Assembly (NCBI RefSeq): GCF_012034205.1
Contig: NZ_JAATEM010000030.1
Location: 1 to 64,000 of the forward strand
Direction of reading: 5' to 3'
From: Streptomyces composti
GTDB taxonomy: Bacteria; Actinomycetota; Actinomycetes; Streptomycetales; Streptomycetaceae
DNA length: 64,000 nt
Positions 35,988 to 44,466 of the stretch are shown here, piece after piece. Both the position numbers and the translations under genes were made by a program. How positions within the stretch are numbered: position 1 is the first letter of the stretch; each line of letters begins with the position of its first letter. Under the pieces are notes generated by a model. It made no database searches and had not been told where the DNA came from. It saw nothing but the letters and a program-made list of their open reading frames with translations.

Positions 35988-36395
35988 ATGTACCAGCAGA
36001 TGATCTTTGTGAACCTGCCCGTCAGCGACCTCGCCGCCTCGCGGAAGTTCTTCACCGAGCTCGGCTACTCGATCAACGAGCAGTTCAGCGACGAGAACGC
36101 CGCCTCGGTCGTGATCAGCGACACCATCGTCGCGATGCTCCTCACCAAGGAGTACTACTCCACGTTCACCAAGAAGGAGATCGTGGACGCCACCAAGGCC
36201 AGCGAGGTGCTGATCGCGCTGAGCGCGGAGAGCCGCGAGAAGGTGGACGAGCTGGTCGACAAGGCGATCGCGGCGGGCGGCTCCCCCAGCGGCGAGACCC
36301 AGGACCACGGCTTCATGTACAGCCGTGCCTTCGACGACCTGGACGGCCACACCTGGGAGGTCGTCTGGATGGACCCGGCCGCCGTGGAGGGCTGA
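35988..36395 (+). CDS. VOC (glyoxalase/bleomycin-resistance fold) protein
   Basis: 135 aa. One VOC module: IFVNLPVSDLAASRKFFTELGY, then SDTIVAMLL and C-terminal DHGFMYSRAFDDLDGHTWEVVWMD, with the usual metal-binding position DGHTWEV. Small stand-alone fold, cytosolic. ATG 35988 is chosen for the typical VOC N-terminus; ATG 35961 is the alternative. It sits 26 bp before the LOG-like gene and may be cotranscribed. Substrate unknown. Confidence 0.85.
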   Translation: MYQQMIFVNLPVSDLAASRKFFTELGYSINEQFSDENAASVVISDTIVAMLLTKEYYSTFTKKEIVDATKASEVLIALSAESREKVDELVDKAIAAGGSPSGETQDHGFMYSRAFDDLDGHTWEVVWMDPAAVEG

Positions 36396-36421
36396 GACGG
36401 GAGACGATCTAGCATGGGCGG

Positions 36422-37543
36422 GTGCAGACGTCGCCCGCCCATGCCGCCCATCACGGTGACCGCGAGATCGAGACGCTCGAGGAGTTCGACGCGGTCGTCT
36501 CGGCGCGCGGCACCCTCGCCCGGTACCGGATCCAGTCCGTCGATCTGACCGACCGGACGCGGGAACTGCTGACCACCGACACCACCCGGGCGGTGTTCCT
36601 GGGCTGCCCCATGCGCGCCGAGGCCGAGGCCAGGCTGCGGGCCGCCGGCGCCCTGGTCCTTCCGCCGGTGCCGGGCCTGCCCTTCGACCCCTACCGGAGC
36701 CGTCTGTACCGCCCCGACGAGCTGTTCGCCTCGCTGGAGAAGGGCTACGAGGCGACACCGGACGCCCTCGCCTACGACTGGTTCCGACGGACCGCCGCCG
36801 ACGGCGACATCTTCGCCTCGATGCTGCGCGCCGTCCACGACGACTCCATGTCCGACGCCCTCGACGAACTCCTGCGCACGGCGCGGGTGGTGGGCGTGAT
36901 GGGCGGCCACGCGATGGCCCGCGGCACCGGGCAGTACCGGGGCGCCGCCCGCCTGGGACGGACCCTGGCCCGGGACGGGTTCACGGTGGCCACGGGCGGC
37001 GGGCCCGGAGCGATGGAGGCGGCCAACCTGGGTGCGTACACGGCCCCGTACGACGACGGAATGCTGGACGCGGCCTGCGAACTGCTCGCCGCGGCGCCCT
37101 CGTTCACACCGTCGGTCACCGACTGGGCCCGCGCCGCCTTCGAGGTGCGCGCCCGCTGGCCGAAGGGCAACCACTCGGTCGGCATCCCGACCTGGTTCTA
37201 CGGGCACGAGCCGCCCAACGCCTTCGCGTCGCACATCGCCAAGTACTTCGCCAACGCCACCCGCGAGGACGGCCTGCTGGCCCGCTGCAACGCCGGCGTG
37301 GTGTTCCTGCCGGGTGCCGCGGGGACGGTGCAGGAGATCTTCGACAACGCGACCCCCAACTACTACGAGTCGCGCGGGGAACCCACGCCCATGGTGCTGG
37401 TGGACCGGGCGCACTGGACGGAGAAGCTGCCGGCCTGGCCGCTGCTGCGTGCGCTGGCGCGGGAGCGGTCCATGGACGCGCGGATCGCCCTGGTGGACCG
37501 CATCGACGAGGCCCCCGAAGCGCTGAAACGTCTCGGCGCTTAA
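36422..37543 (+). CDS. LOG family (Rossmann-fold nucleotide-binding) protein
   Basis: 373 aa. The core has ATGGGPGAMEAANLG and VVFLPGAAGTVQEIFDNATP; the classical LOG motif PGGxGTxxE reads PGAAGTVQE, so the central Gly is Ala. The N-terminal 150 residues are an extra domain not in LOG cytokinin-riboside phosphoribohydrolases. GTG 36422. 26 bp after the VOC gene. Family members are nucleoside-5'-monophosphate hydrolases; this activity is not secure because of the changed Gly and the N-terminal domain. Confidence 0.78.
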   Translation: MQTSPAHAAHHGDREIETLEEFDAVVSARGTLARYRIQSVDLTDRTRELLTTDTTRAVFLGCPMRAEAEARLRAAGALVLPPVPGLPFDPYRSRLYRPDELFASLEKGYEATPDALAYDWFRRTAADGDIFASMLRAVHDDSMSDALDELLRTARVVGVMGGHAMARGTGQYRGAARLGRTLARDGFTVATGGGPGAMEAANLGAYTAPYDDGMLDAACELLAAAPSFTPSVTDWARAAFEVRARWPKGNHSVGIPTWFYGHEPPNAFASHIAKYFANATREDGLLARCNAGVVFLPGAAGTVQEIFDNATPNYYESRGEPTPMVLVDRAHWTEKLPAWPLLRALARERSMDARIALVDRIDEAPEALKRLGA

Positions 37544-37581
37544 TAATTCGGTAAAGCCGTGGCCCGTGATCGGCATATGCG

Positions 37582-37609
37582 TTGACACTACTTATGCGAC
37601 GCTTATAGA
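37582..37609 (+). promoter_or_regulatory. promoter for LAETG surface protein
   Basis: TTGACA (37582-37587) and TATAGA (37604-37609), 16 bases apart, a near-consensus vegetative promoter in an otherwise AT-enriched short stretch. It points at the LAETG gene at 37692. Confidence 0.65.
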
Positions 37610-37624
37610 CCTGGGTGCCGTCTG

Positions 37625-37651
37625 GGAGAGTTGATGTCAGGTCAACTCTCC
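37625..37651 (+). promoter_or_regulatory. 10-bp perfect stem-loop in 5' UTR
   Basis: GGAGAGTTGA pairs with TCAACTCTCC around TGTCAGG. It lies about 15-40 nt after the predicted transcription start and 40 nt before GTG 37692. It could set mRNA stability or bind a protein. Not a terminator (no U-tract). Confidence 0.55.
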
Positions 37652-37691
37652 TTCCACCCCCCGCATTTGCGCATCCCAGTGAAGGACAAAC

Positions 37692-38411
37692 GTGACAGTT
37701 CTGTCCGTATCCCGTGGTGCGGCGTCGCGCCGTACCGTCTCCCGTACTCTGCGCGCCCTCGGAGTCGTCTCCGCATCGGCCGCGCTCGCACTCTCGGCCG
37801 CCGGCACCGCTGCCGCCTGCAGCATCAGTGACTTCTCGGCCGAGGCGAAGTGTGTCGGTGACAAGGGTGTCATCACCGTCACCGACGTCGATCCCCTGGG
37901 CGTTCCGGCCACCGTCACCGTGTTCCTGGAGAACAACGGCGCCGATGTGAAGAAGATCGGCGAGAAGGTGGTCAAGGGCTCCCGCGAGGGCACCACCATC
38001 ACCTTCGAGGAGGACTGGAAGCCCAACGCCGAGTACCGCATCCACGTCAAGGCCGACAAGTACGTGGACGCGGACATCAAGCCGAACCTGACCACTCCGG
38101 CCACGGCGTGCCAGAAGCAGGACGAGGGCGAGGAGGAGAGCCCGAGCCCTGAGCCCACCCCGTCGGAGACCGCCTCGGCCCCGGCCGAGGAGTCCGGCAG
38201 CCCGGCTCCGTCGGAGCCGGAGAGCTCCGCGCCCGCCGGCACGGCGGACAACGTGCCGTCGCCCGCGGTCGGCGAGTCGCACCTCGCCGAGACCGGCGCC
38301 AACTCCAACACCGGCCTGATCGCCGGTATCGCGGGCGCGCTGGTGCTGATCGGCGGCGGCGCGGTCTTCTTCGGCATGCGCCGCAAGGGTGCGGGCAGCG
38401 GCGACCGCTGA
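37692..38411 (+). CDS. LAETG sortase-anchored surface protein
   Basis: 239 aa. A signal peptide (basic lead, then ASAALALSAAGTAAA) leads into a mature domain with two spaced Cys at about 42 and 54 and an extracellular beta region. A Pro/Glu/Ser-rich stalk (ESPSPEPTPSETASAPAEES) follows, then LAETGANSNTG, a membrane helix and the basic tail GMRRKGAGSGDR. This is a sortase substrate covalently fixed to the cell wall. GTG 37692 has GAAGGA upstream. No sortase gene is here. Near it a hairpin 5' UTR and a consensus promoter. Confidence 0.9.
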   Translation: MTVLSVSRGAASRRTVSRTLRALGVVSASAALALSAAGTAAACSISDFSAEAKCVGDKGVITVTDVDPLGVPATVTVFLENNGADVKKIGEKVVKGSREGTTITFEEDWKPNAEYRIHVKADKYVDADIKPNLTTPATACQKQDEGEEESPSPEPTPSETASAPAEESGSPAPSEPESSAPAGTADNVPSPAVGESHLAETGANSNTGLIAGIAGALVLIGGGAVFFGMRRKGAGSGDR

Positions 38412-38458
38412 TCCGCACGGCTCGGAGGCTCTCGCCGGAGAAGTTCCTGAGCAGTCGA

Positions 38459-38490
38459 GGTGGCCCGTCCCCGGCAAGGGGCGGGTCACC
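38459..38490 (+). terminator. imperfect hairpin terminator
   Basis: GGTGGCCCGTCCCC pairs with GGGGCGGGTCACC, with one bulge and one G-T wobble, around a short loop. It lies between the convergent LAETG and ABC ATPase genes. Confidence 0.55.
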
Positions 38491-38561
38491 GTCATGTGCG
38501 GCCGACCGCAGTCCCGTTGGGTGGCATGACCGACGGCATCCCGTCCCGTTGCCCGCTGCAC

Positions 38562-38660
38562 GGGCCGGCGTTCCTGTCGGGGGGCCGCGTTCCCGTCGGG
38601 GGGCGGCGTCCCGTCGGACGGGCCGGCATTCCCGTCGGACGGGCCGGCGTCCCGTTGCCC
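38562..38660. repeat. degenerate ~20-bp tandem repeat, five units
   Basis: Units start at 38562, 38582, 38601, 38620 and 38641 and follow the pattern GGGCCGGCRTYCCCGTCGG with small changes. Several contain CCCGTCGGACGGG-type inverted arms. Intergenic, between the LAETG gene and the ABC ATPase 3' end. Confidence 0.6.
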
Positions 38661-38670
38661 GCGCCGGGGT

Positions 38671-39702
38671 TCAGTCCAGGACGACGACCTCGGTCGCGTC
38701 GAACTCGACCCCCACCTCGTCGCCGACCTCGGGTGCCGTACGCAGGGGGCAGGCCGCCTCCAGACGCGGGGCGTTCTCGGGCTGGAGACGGACGGCGACA
38801 TGGGTGCCGCGGAAGGTGCGCGCGGCGACCGTGCAGCGCAGCCCCAGGTCGGCGGCGACCAGGCGGACCCCGGCGGGCCTGACCAGCAGGGTGCGGGCGC
38901 CTGACGGGGCGTCGGCGGGCACCGGGACCTTGCCCCAGGGCGTCACGGCGGCCTCCTCGCCGACCGTCGCCTCGACGACGTTCTCGAACCCCAGGAAGCG
39001 GGCCACGAACGCGTCCGCGGGCCGCTGCCACACCTGCAGCGGCGTACCGGACTGGGCGATCCGCCCGTCCCGCATCACCACCACCCGGTCGGCCAGCGCG
39101 AACGCCTCGCCCTGGTCGTGGGTCACCGCGAGCACGGTGGTGCCGAGCCGGCCGAACAGCTCGCGCAGTTCGACGACCAGACGTTCCCTGAGCGAGCGGT
39201 CGAGCTGGCCCAGCGGCTCGTCGAGCATCAGCAGCCGCGGGCTGGGGGCGAGCGCCCGCGCCAGCGCCACCCGCTGCTGCTCACCGCCGGACAGCGCGGC
39301 GACCGCCCGGCCTCCCGCGTCCGGCAGGCCGACGAGGTCCAGCAGTTCCGCCACCCGTCCGGCCTGTTCGCGGCGCGAGACGCCGCGCATCCGCAGCCCG
39401 AAGGCGACGTTGCCGGCCACGTCCCGCTGCGGGAACAGCTGATGGTCCTGGAACATCAGTCCGACCCCCCGCTTGTGCGCGGGCACCGCCGCCTGGTCGC
39501 GCCCGCCGAGCAGCACCCGCCCGGAATCGAGGGGCTGCAGCCCGGCCACCGCCCGCAGCAGCGTGGACTTGCCGCTGCCGCTGGGCCCGAGGACGCAGAC
39601 GATCTCGTGCTCGGCCACCGACAGATCCACCGAGTCCAGCACCGTCCGCCCGCCGAAGCGTACGGTGGCCGCCTGAAGGCTCAGCAGGCTGTCCGCGGGC
39701 AT
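38671..39702 (-). CDS. thiamine ABC transporter ATP-binding protein (ThiQ-like)
   Basis: 343 aa. Walker A VLGPSGSGKSTLLRAVAG, signature LSGGEQQRVALARAL, Walker B LLMLDEPLGQLD and VTHDQGEAF. C-terminal TOBE-like domain (LVRPAGVRL). ATG 39702 abuts the permease stop without gap. Cytosolic subunit of a thiamine importer, by the riboswitch ahead of the operon. Last gene of the unit. Confidence 0.87.
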   Translation of the reverse strand: MPADSLLSLQAATVRFGGRTVLDSVDLSVAEHEIVCVLGPSGSGKSTLLRAVAGLQPLDSGRVLLGGRDQAAVPAHKRGVGLMFQDHQLFPQRDVAGNVAFGLRMRGVSRREQAGRVAELLDLVGLPDAGGRAVAALSGGEQQRVALARALAPSPRLLMLDEPLGQLDRSLRERLVVELRELFGRLGTTVLAVTHDQGEAFALADRVVVMRDGRIAQSGTPLQVWQRPADAFVARFLGFENVVEATVGEEAAVTPWGKVPVPADAPSGARTLLVRPAGVRLVAADLGLRCTVAARTFRGTHVAVRLQPENAPRLEAACPLRTAPEVGDEVGVEFDATEVVVLD

Positions 39703-41418
39703 CTAGAACTCCCCAGTCCGGTCGGTCCGCAGCCGCTCCAGCACGAGCAGCGCCGCCGCGCACACGATCATCAGTACCGTCGACAGGGCCATCGCCTGCC
39801 CGTAGTTGAGCTCGCCGGGCCGCCCCAGCAGCCGCGCCACCGCCACCGGCAGCGTCGGGTTGTCGGGCCGTGCGATGAACACCGTCGCCCCGAACTCTCC
39901 CAGAGACACCGCGAAGGCGAACCCGGCGGCGATCAGCAGCGCCCGCCGCACCATCGGCAGGTCCACCTCCCGCCAGGCCCGCCACGGCGACGCCCCGAGC
40001 ACCGCCGCCGCCTCCCGCAGCCGCACGTCCACGGCCCGCAGCACCGGCAGCATGGTCCGCACCACGAACGGCACGCCCACCAGGGCCTGCGCCAGCGGCA
40101 CCAGGATCCAGGAGGCCCGCAGATCCAGTGGCGGTTGGTCGAGCGCGATCAGGAAACCGAAGCCGACGGTCACCGCGGACACCCCGAGCGGCAGCATCAG
40201 CAGCGCGTCGAAGCCGCGGACCAGCCGTCCCGCGTCCCTGCGCGTGAGCGCGACGGCGGCGAGACCGCCGATCACCACGGCGATCGCGGTCGCGGCCAGC
40301 GCGTACTGCAGCGAGTTGCCGACCGCCTCGACCGGCGCCACCAGGAACACGCCGTTGTCCTCACTGGTCAGCGCCCGGTAGTAGTCCAGGCCCGCCCCGC
40401 CGAAGGACCGCTGCACCAGCACCGCGAGCGGCGCCACCAGCAGCACGGCGACGGTGGCGACGACCGCGCCGAGCAGCGCCCACTGGCGGGCACCGCGCGG
40501 CCGGCGCGCGGTCACCGAGGCGTCCACCAGCCGCAGCGTGCTCTCGCGGCGGCGCACGGTCCAGGCGTGCAGGGCGAGGATCGCGCCGACCGCGACGAAC
40601 TGGATCATCGTCAGCACGGCGGCCGTGGACAGGTCGAAGACCTCGGTGGTCTGCCGGTAGATCTCCACCTCCAGGGTGGAGAAGGCGGGACCGCCGAGGA
40701 TCTGCACCACCCCGAAGGAGGTGAAGGTGAACAGGAAGACCATCAGCGCGGCGGCGGCCACGGCGGGCGCCAGCGCCGGCAGGGTCACCCGGCGCCAGGC
40801 CGCGCCGGGTGAGGCGCCGAGCATCCGGGCGGCCTCCTCCTGCCGGGGGTCGAGCTGCGCCCACAGCCCGCCCACGGTGCGCACCACCACGGCGTAGTTG
40901 AAGAAGACATGGGCGAGCAGGATCGCCCACACGGTGGTGTCGAGGCGCACGCCCCACCACTCGTGGAGCAGCCCGCCGCGTCCGGTCAGCGCCATGAACG
41001 CCGAGCCGACGACGACGGTCGGCAGCACGAACGGCACGGTGACCACGGCCCGCAGCAGCTGCTTGCCGGGAAAGTCGTAGCGGGCGAAGACATGGGCGCC
41101 GGGCAGCGCGATCAGCAGCGTCAGCGCGGTGGACACCAGCGCCTGCCAGGTGGTGAACCACAGCACCTGCCGCACGTCCGGCTGCGCCAGCACCTCGGCG
41201 AACCGCCCGAGCTGCCAGCCCTCGCCGGTCCTGAGGCCGCGGGCGACGATCGCGGCGACCGGGTAGGCGAAGAAGACCGCGAAGAACGCGGCGGGCACGG
41301 CCAGCAGGGCCAGCCGCGCCGCCACCCCCTTCGCCCGCCGCCCCGCCCTCGACGGAGCGGGCGGCAGCGCAGTGCCCCGGTCTACTTCAGTACGAGCGAG
41401 GTCCACGACTTGACCCAC
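39703..41418 (-). CDS. thiP: thiamine ABC transporter permease, double-length
   Basis: 571 aa, a fused two-domain permease with about 12 membrane helices and two EAA loops (EEAARMLGASPGAAWRRVTLP and REAAAVLGASPWRAWREVDLP). This ThiP architecture pairs with one ThiB and one ThiQ. The start is uncertain: GTG 41418 overlaps the thiB stop by 37 bases, GTG 41406 is the next possibility; neither has a clear ribosome site, so coupling to thiB translation is likely. Confidence 0.87.
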   Translation of the reverse strand: MGQVVDLARTEVDRGTALPPAPSRAGRRAKGVAARLALLAVPAAFFAVFFAYPVAAIVARGLRTGEGWQLGRFAEVLAQPDVRQVLWFTTWQALVSTALTLLIALPGAHVFARYDFPGKQLLRAVVTVPFVLPTVVVGSAFMALTGRGGLLHEWWGVRLDTTVWAILLAHVFFNYAVVVRTVGGLWAQLDPRQEEAARMLGASPGAAWRRVTLPALAPAVAAAALMVFLFTFTSFGVVQILGGPAFSTLEVEIYRQTTEVFDLSTAAVLTMIQFVAVGAILALHAWTVRRRESTLRLVDASVTARRPRGARQWALLGAVVATVAVLLVAPLAVLVQRSFGGAGLDYYRALTSEDNGVFLVAPVEAVGNSLQYALAATAIAVVIGGLAAVALTRRDAGRLVRGFDALLMLPLGVSAVTVGFGFLIALDQPPLDLRASWILVPLAQALVGVPFVVRTMLPVLRAVDVRLREAAAVLGASPWRAWREVDLPMVRRALLIAAGFAFAVSLGEFGATVFIARPDNPTLPVAVARLLGRPGELNYGQAMALSTVLMIVCAAALLVLERLRTDRTGEF

Positions 41419-42470
41419 TGGTCACGGTTGGCGGCGATCTTCGCCGGGTCCATGGTCTCCGGATCCTCGGCCTGCGGCCCGTACTGCGCGAACACCTTCG
41501 GCACCCGGGCGTCCTCGCGCACCGGGTAGACGAACATGTTGAGCGGCATGTCCTCCTGGAACCGCTTGCTCAGCAGGAAGTCGAGCAGCGCCTTGCCGCC
41601 CTCGGGGTTCCTGGCGTCGGCCAGCAGCCCGGCGTACTCGACCTGCCGGAAGCAGGTGCCCTCGGCGACACCGGTCGGCGCGGTCTTCGGCTCGGACTTG
41701 GCGTAGACGACCTCGGCGGGCGGGGAGGAGGCGTAGGACACCACCAGCGGCCGGTCGGCTCCGGCCTCCTTGCCGCCGGCGGAACCGGAGAACTCCTCGT
41801 AGTAGGCCTGCTCCCAGCCGTCGACCACCTTCACACCGTTGGCCTTGAGCTTCTTCCAGTAGCCCGGCCAGCCGTCGTCCCCGTACTCGGCGGCGGTCCC
41901 GAGCAGGAAGCCGAGCCCCGGTGAGGAGGTGGAGGCGTTCTCCGTGACCAGCAGGTTCTTGTACTCCGGCTTGACCAGATCGTCGAACGTCCTCGGCGGG
42001 GTCAGCTTCTTCTTCTCGAACCACTGCTTGTCGTAGTTGACGCAGATGTCACCGGTGTCGACGGGCGTCACCCGGTGCTCGTCCTCGTCCGCCCGGTACT
42101 CCGGCCGTATCGCGTCGAAGCCCTTGGCCTCGTACGGCTGGAACAGCCCGTTGTCGAGGGCGCGGGACAGCAGGGTGTTGTCGACGCCGAAGAAGACGTC
42201 GCCCTGCGGATTGTCCTTCGTCAGGATCGCCTTGTTCACCGCCTGCCCGGCCTCGCCGTCCTTGAGGACCTTCAGCTTGTAGCCGGACTGCTTCTCGAAG
42301 GCGGCGACGACGTCCTTGGACACGGCCCACGAGTCGTGGCTGACCAGGGTCACGGTCCTGGACCCGCCGGATCCGGTCCCCTGGTCGTTCCCGCCGGACG
42401 AGCCGCAGGCGGACAAGGTGATCAGGCCGAGCCCGGCAACCAGGACCGTGGCCTTCTTGGTGATGCTCAC
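41382..42470 (-). CDS. thiB: thiamine-binding lipoprotein (ThiB-like)
   Basis: Extracellular solute-binding subunit, 362 aa. Signal peptide with lipobox LSAC (about residue 22) then a Gly/Ser-rich linker. Body VTLVSHDSWAVSKDVVAAFEKQSGYKLKV, GDVFFGVDNTLLSRAL and NLLVTENASTSSPGLGFLLGT are ThiB-like. GTG 42470 has GGAGGA seven bases upstream, so I reject the longer frame to 42545. It is the first gene behind a TPP riboswitch. Confidence 0.9.
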   Translation of the reverse strand: MSITKKATVLVAGLGLITLSACGSSGGNDQGTGSGGSRTVTLVSHDSWAVSKDVVAAFEKQSGYKLKVLKDGEAGQAVNKAILTKDNPQGDVFFGVDNTLLSRALDNGLFQPYEAKGFDAIRPEYRADEDEHRVTPVDTGDICVNYDKQWFEKKKLTPPRTFDDLVKPEYKNLLVTENASTSSPGLGFLLGTAAEYGDDGWPGYWKKLKANGVKVVDGWEQAYYEEFSGSAGGKEAGADRPLVVSYASSPPAEVVYAKSEPKTAPTGVAEGTCFRQVEYAGLLADARNPEGGKALLDFLLSKRFQEDMPLNMFVYPVREDARVPKVFAQYGPQAEDPETMDPAKIAANRDQWVKSWTSLVLK

Positions 42471-42505
42471 TGGATTCCTCCTGGAGTGACCAGGAAGAGA
42501 CGCGG

Positions 42506-42540
42506 CCCTGCCCGGGACACCGGCGGCGTCCCGGGCAGGG
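42506..42540 (-). terminator. hairpin between TPP aptamer and thiB start, candidate expression platform
   Basis: CCCTGCCCGGGAC (42506-42518) pairs with GTCCCGGGCAGGG (42528-42540), a perfect 13-bp stem with a 9-nt loop, 30 nt upstream of thiB. It could be the riboswitch terminator. The run after the stem is only partly U-rich. A small extra stem (CCTGG/CCAGG) touches the ribosome site. Confidence 0.65.
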
Positions 42541-42560
42541 TGCAACAGCTTGAGTGGTGA

Positions 42561-42648
42561 CCGATCTCCCTACCCAGAATGACCTGGGCCAGGTTCGGAG
42601 GGTCTGCGGCCGGTGCCGCACTCTCAGCGCTGTGGCGCTCCCCTGTCG
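42561..42648 (-). promoter_or_regulatory. TPP riboswitch (THI element)
   Basis: Minus strand reads GGGGAGCGCC ... GCGCTGAGAGTGC ... ACCCTCCGAACCTG ... TGGGTAGGGAGA. The CTGAGA and CCGAACCTG cores and the closing GGTAGGGA stem are the conserved TPP aptamer elements. It controls the thiB-thiP-thiQ unit. Confidence 0.93.
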
Positions 42649-42738
42649 GATGTCTCGTGACGTAGACGTTGGTTTCGCAACGTATGACGTTACGCAGGAT
42701 ATGCAGTTGTCGTAGTGCCTGTACTGACGCGAGTCACA

Positions 42739-43845
42739 TTACCTCTCGCTCGCGGCGAGCTGACCACACGCCCCGTCGATCTCCTGGCCACGGGTGTCCC
42801 GGATGGTCACCGGCACACCGTGGGCGGCGATCGCCTCCACGAAGGCCTTCTCGTCCTCCGGCCGGGAGGCGGTCCACTTGGACCCCGGGGTCGGGTTCAG
42901 CGGGATGAGATTCACATGCACCGGCTTGCCCTTCAGCAGCCGTCCCAGCCGGTCCCCTCGCCACGCCTGATCATTGATGTCCCGGATCAGCGCGTACTCG
43001 ATCGACAGCCGCCGCCCCGACTTGGCGCTGTACTCGAAGCCCGCGTCGAGCACCTCGCGCACCTTCCAGCGGGTGTTCACCGGGACCAGGGTGTCGCGCA
43101 GCTCGTCGTCCGGAGCGTGCAGCGAGATGGCGAGCCGGCACTTGAAGCCCTCGTCGGCGAACCGGTGGATGGCCGGTACCAGCCCCACCGTCGACACGGT
43201 GATCCCGCGCTGCGACAGCCCGAGCCCGTCCGGCTCCGGGTCGGTGAGCCGGCGGATGGCGCCGACGACCCGCTTGTAGTTGGCGAGCGGCTCGCCCATG
43301 CCCATGAACACGATGTTGCTGAGCCGCGCGGGCCCGCCCGGGACCTCGCCGTCCCGCAGCGCCCGCATCCCGTCGACGATCTGGTGCACGATCTCGGCCG
43401 TCGAGAGATTCCGGTCGAGCCCCGCCTGCCCCGTGGCGCAGAACGGGCAGTTCATGCCGCACCCGGCCTGCGAGCTGATGCACATGGTGACCCGGTCCGG
43501 GTAGCGCATCAGCACGGACTCCACCAGCGTCCCGTCGAACAGCTTCCACAGCGTCTTGCGGGTGGCGCCCTGGTCCGTCGACAGATGCCGCACCACGGTC
43601 ATCAGCTCCGGCAGCAGCGCCTCGCGCAGCGGCTCACGGGACGCGGCCGGGATGTCCGTCCACTGCTCCGGATCATGCGCGTAGCGCGCGAAGTAGTGCT
43701 TCGACAGCTGCTTGGCACGGAACGGCTTCTCACCGACCGCGACAACCGCCTCCTTGCGCTCGGCGGGCGTGAGATCGGCAAGATGCCGCGGCGGCAGCTT
43801 CGCTCCGCGCGGCGCGACAAAGGTGAGTTCTCCGGGCTTAGGCAT
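42739..43845 (-). CDS. rlmN: 23S rRNA (adenine2503-C2)-methyltransferase
   Basis: Radical-SAM enzyme that methylates A2503 of 23S rRNA and A37 of some tRNAs. The [4Fe-4S] motif is CGMNCPFC, preceded by RVTMCISSQAGCG, followed by VFMGMGEPLANY and VPAIHRFADEGF. The catalytic C-terminal Cys is in IDGACGQL. 368 aa. ATG 43845 is chosen; the frame to 44001 is an untypical lead. It is separated by 90 bp from the TPP riboswitch. Confidence 0.96.
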   Translation of the reverse strand: MPKPGELTFVAPRGAKLPPRHLADLTPAERKEAVVAVGEKPFRAKQLSKHYFARYAHDPEQWTDIPAASREPLREALLPELMTVVRHLSTDQGATRKTLWKLFDGTLVESVLMRYPDRVTMCISSQAGCGMNCPFCATGQAGLDRNLSTAEIVHQIVDGMRALRDGEVPGGPARLSNIVFMGMGEPLANYKRVVGAIRRLTDPEPDGLGLSQRGITVSTVGLVPAIHRFADEGFKCRLAISLHAPDDELRDTLVPVNTRWKVREVLDAGFEYSAKSGRRLSIEYALIRDINDQAWRGDRLGRLLKGKPVHVNLIPLNPTPGSKWTASRPEDEKAFVEAIAAHGVPVTIRDTRGQEIDGACGQLAASER

Positions 43846-44058
43846 GGCCGTACCAGTGTCGCAGATCGACTCGGGTGACCTGCGGGCGTCGCCGCCTCGA
43901 CTGCCGGTGGCGGTGACTTCAGCGACCGTGTACGGCCCAGGGCCCGCCCAGCCGATTGCCCCGCACCGAGGCCTACCCCCACGAATCTCCTGAATCGCCA
44001 CACACTGCCAGTGCCGTGGGTCACACTGGGCGCCCGGAGGAACCGACGATGGGGACAG

Positions 44059-44373
44059 GTGAGCGACTCATACATCAACGCGCCCATCCGAGCGCGCATG
44101 CACACGACCACACTGCACAAGGCGACCTGGGTCGTCGCGGTCGCGCTGTCAGCCGGCCTCCTGGAGCCGCCCCTGTTCTTCGTCGCGGCCAAGAAGCGAG
44201 TCGTCAGCATGGCGACGCCCGCGGCCTGCGCGGCCGTCATCTACGGCTCGGCCGCCCTGGGATCGACGCTCGGCAACCCGAAGAACCGGAGCGGCGGCGT
44301 CCTCGCCATCACGATGATCACAGCCGCCGTGCACGCCGCCGTCCTCGACACCGACTGGAAGCCGGGCCGGTAG
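44059..44373 (+). CDS. small hypothetical membrane protein
   Basis: About 104 aa. Two hydrophobic stretches: WVVAVALSAGLLEPPLFFVAA and the segment VIYGSAALGSTLG..GVLAITMITAAVHAAVL. Its codon pattern is strongly G/C in third position, so it is a real gene. Start is unclear: GTG 44059 (GGGGA just upstream) or ATG 44098. No family recognised. Confidence 0.6.
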   Translation: MSDSYINAPIRARMHTTTLHKATWVVAVALSAGLLEPPLFFVAAKKRVVSMATPAACAAVIYGSAALGSTLGNPKNRSGGVLAITMITAAVHAAVLDTDWKPGR

Positions 44374-44466
44374 CTGCCCGCCGGACGATCTCGAGTCGCC
44401 GCAGCAGAGCCGAGTCCGCTTCCGCTTTGGGTTTCCAAGTCGGCAAGTCGTGGGTATGTTTCCGTC

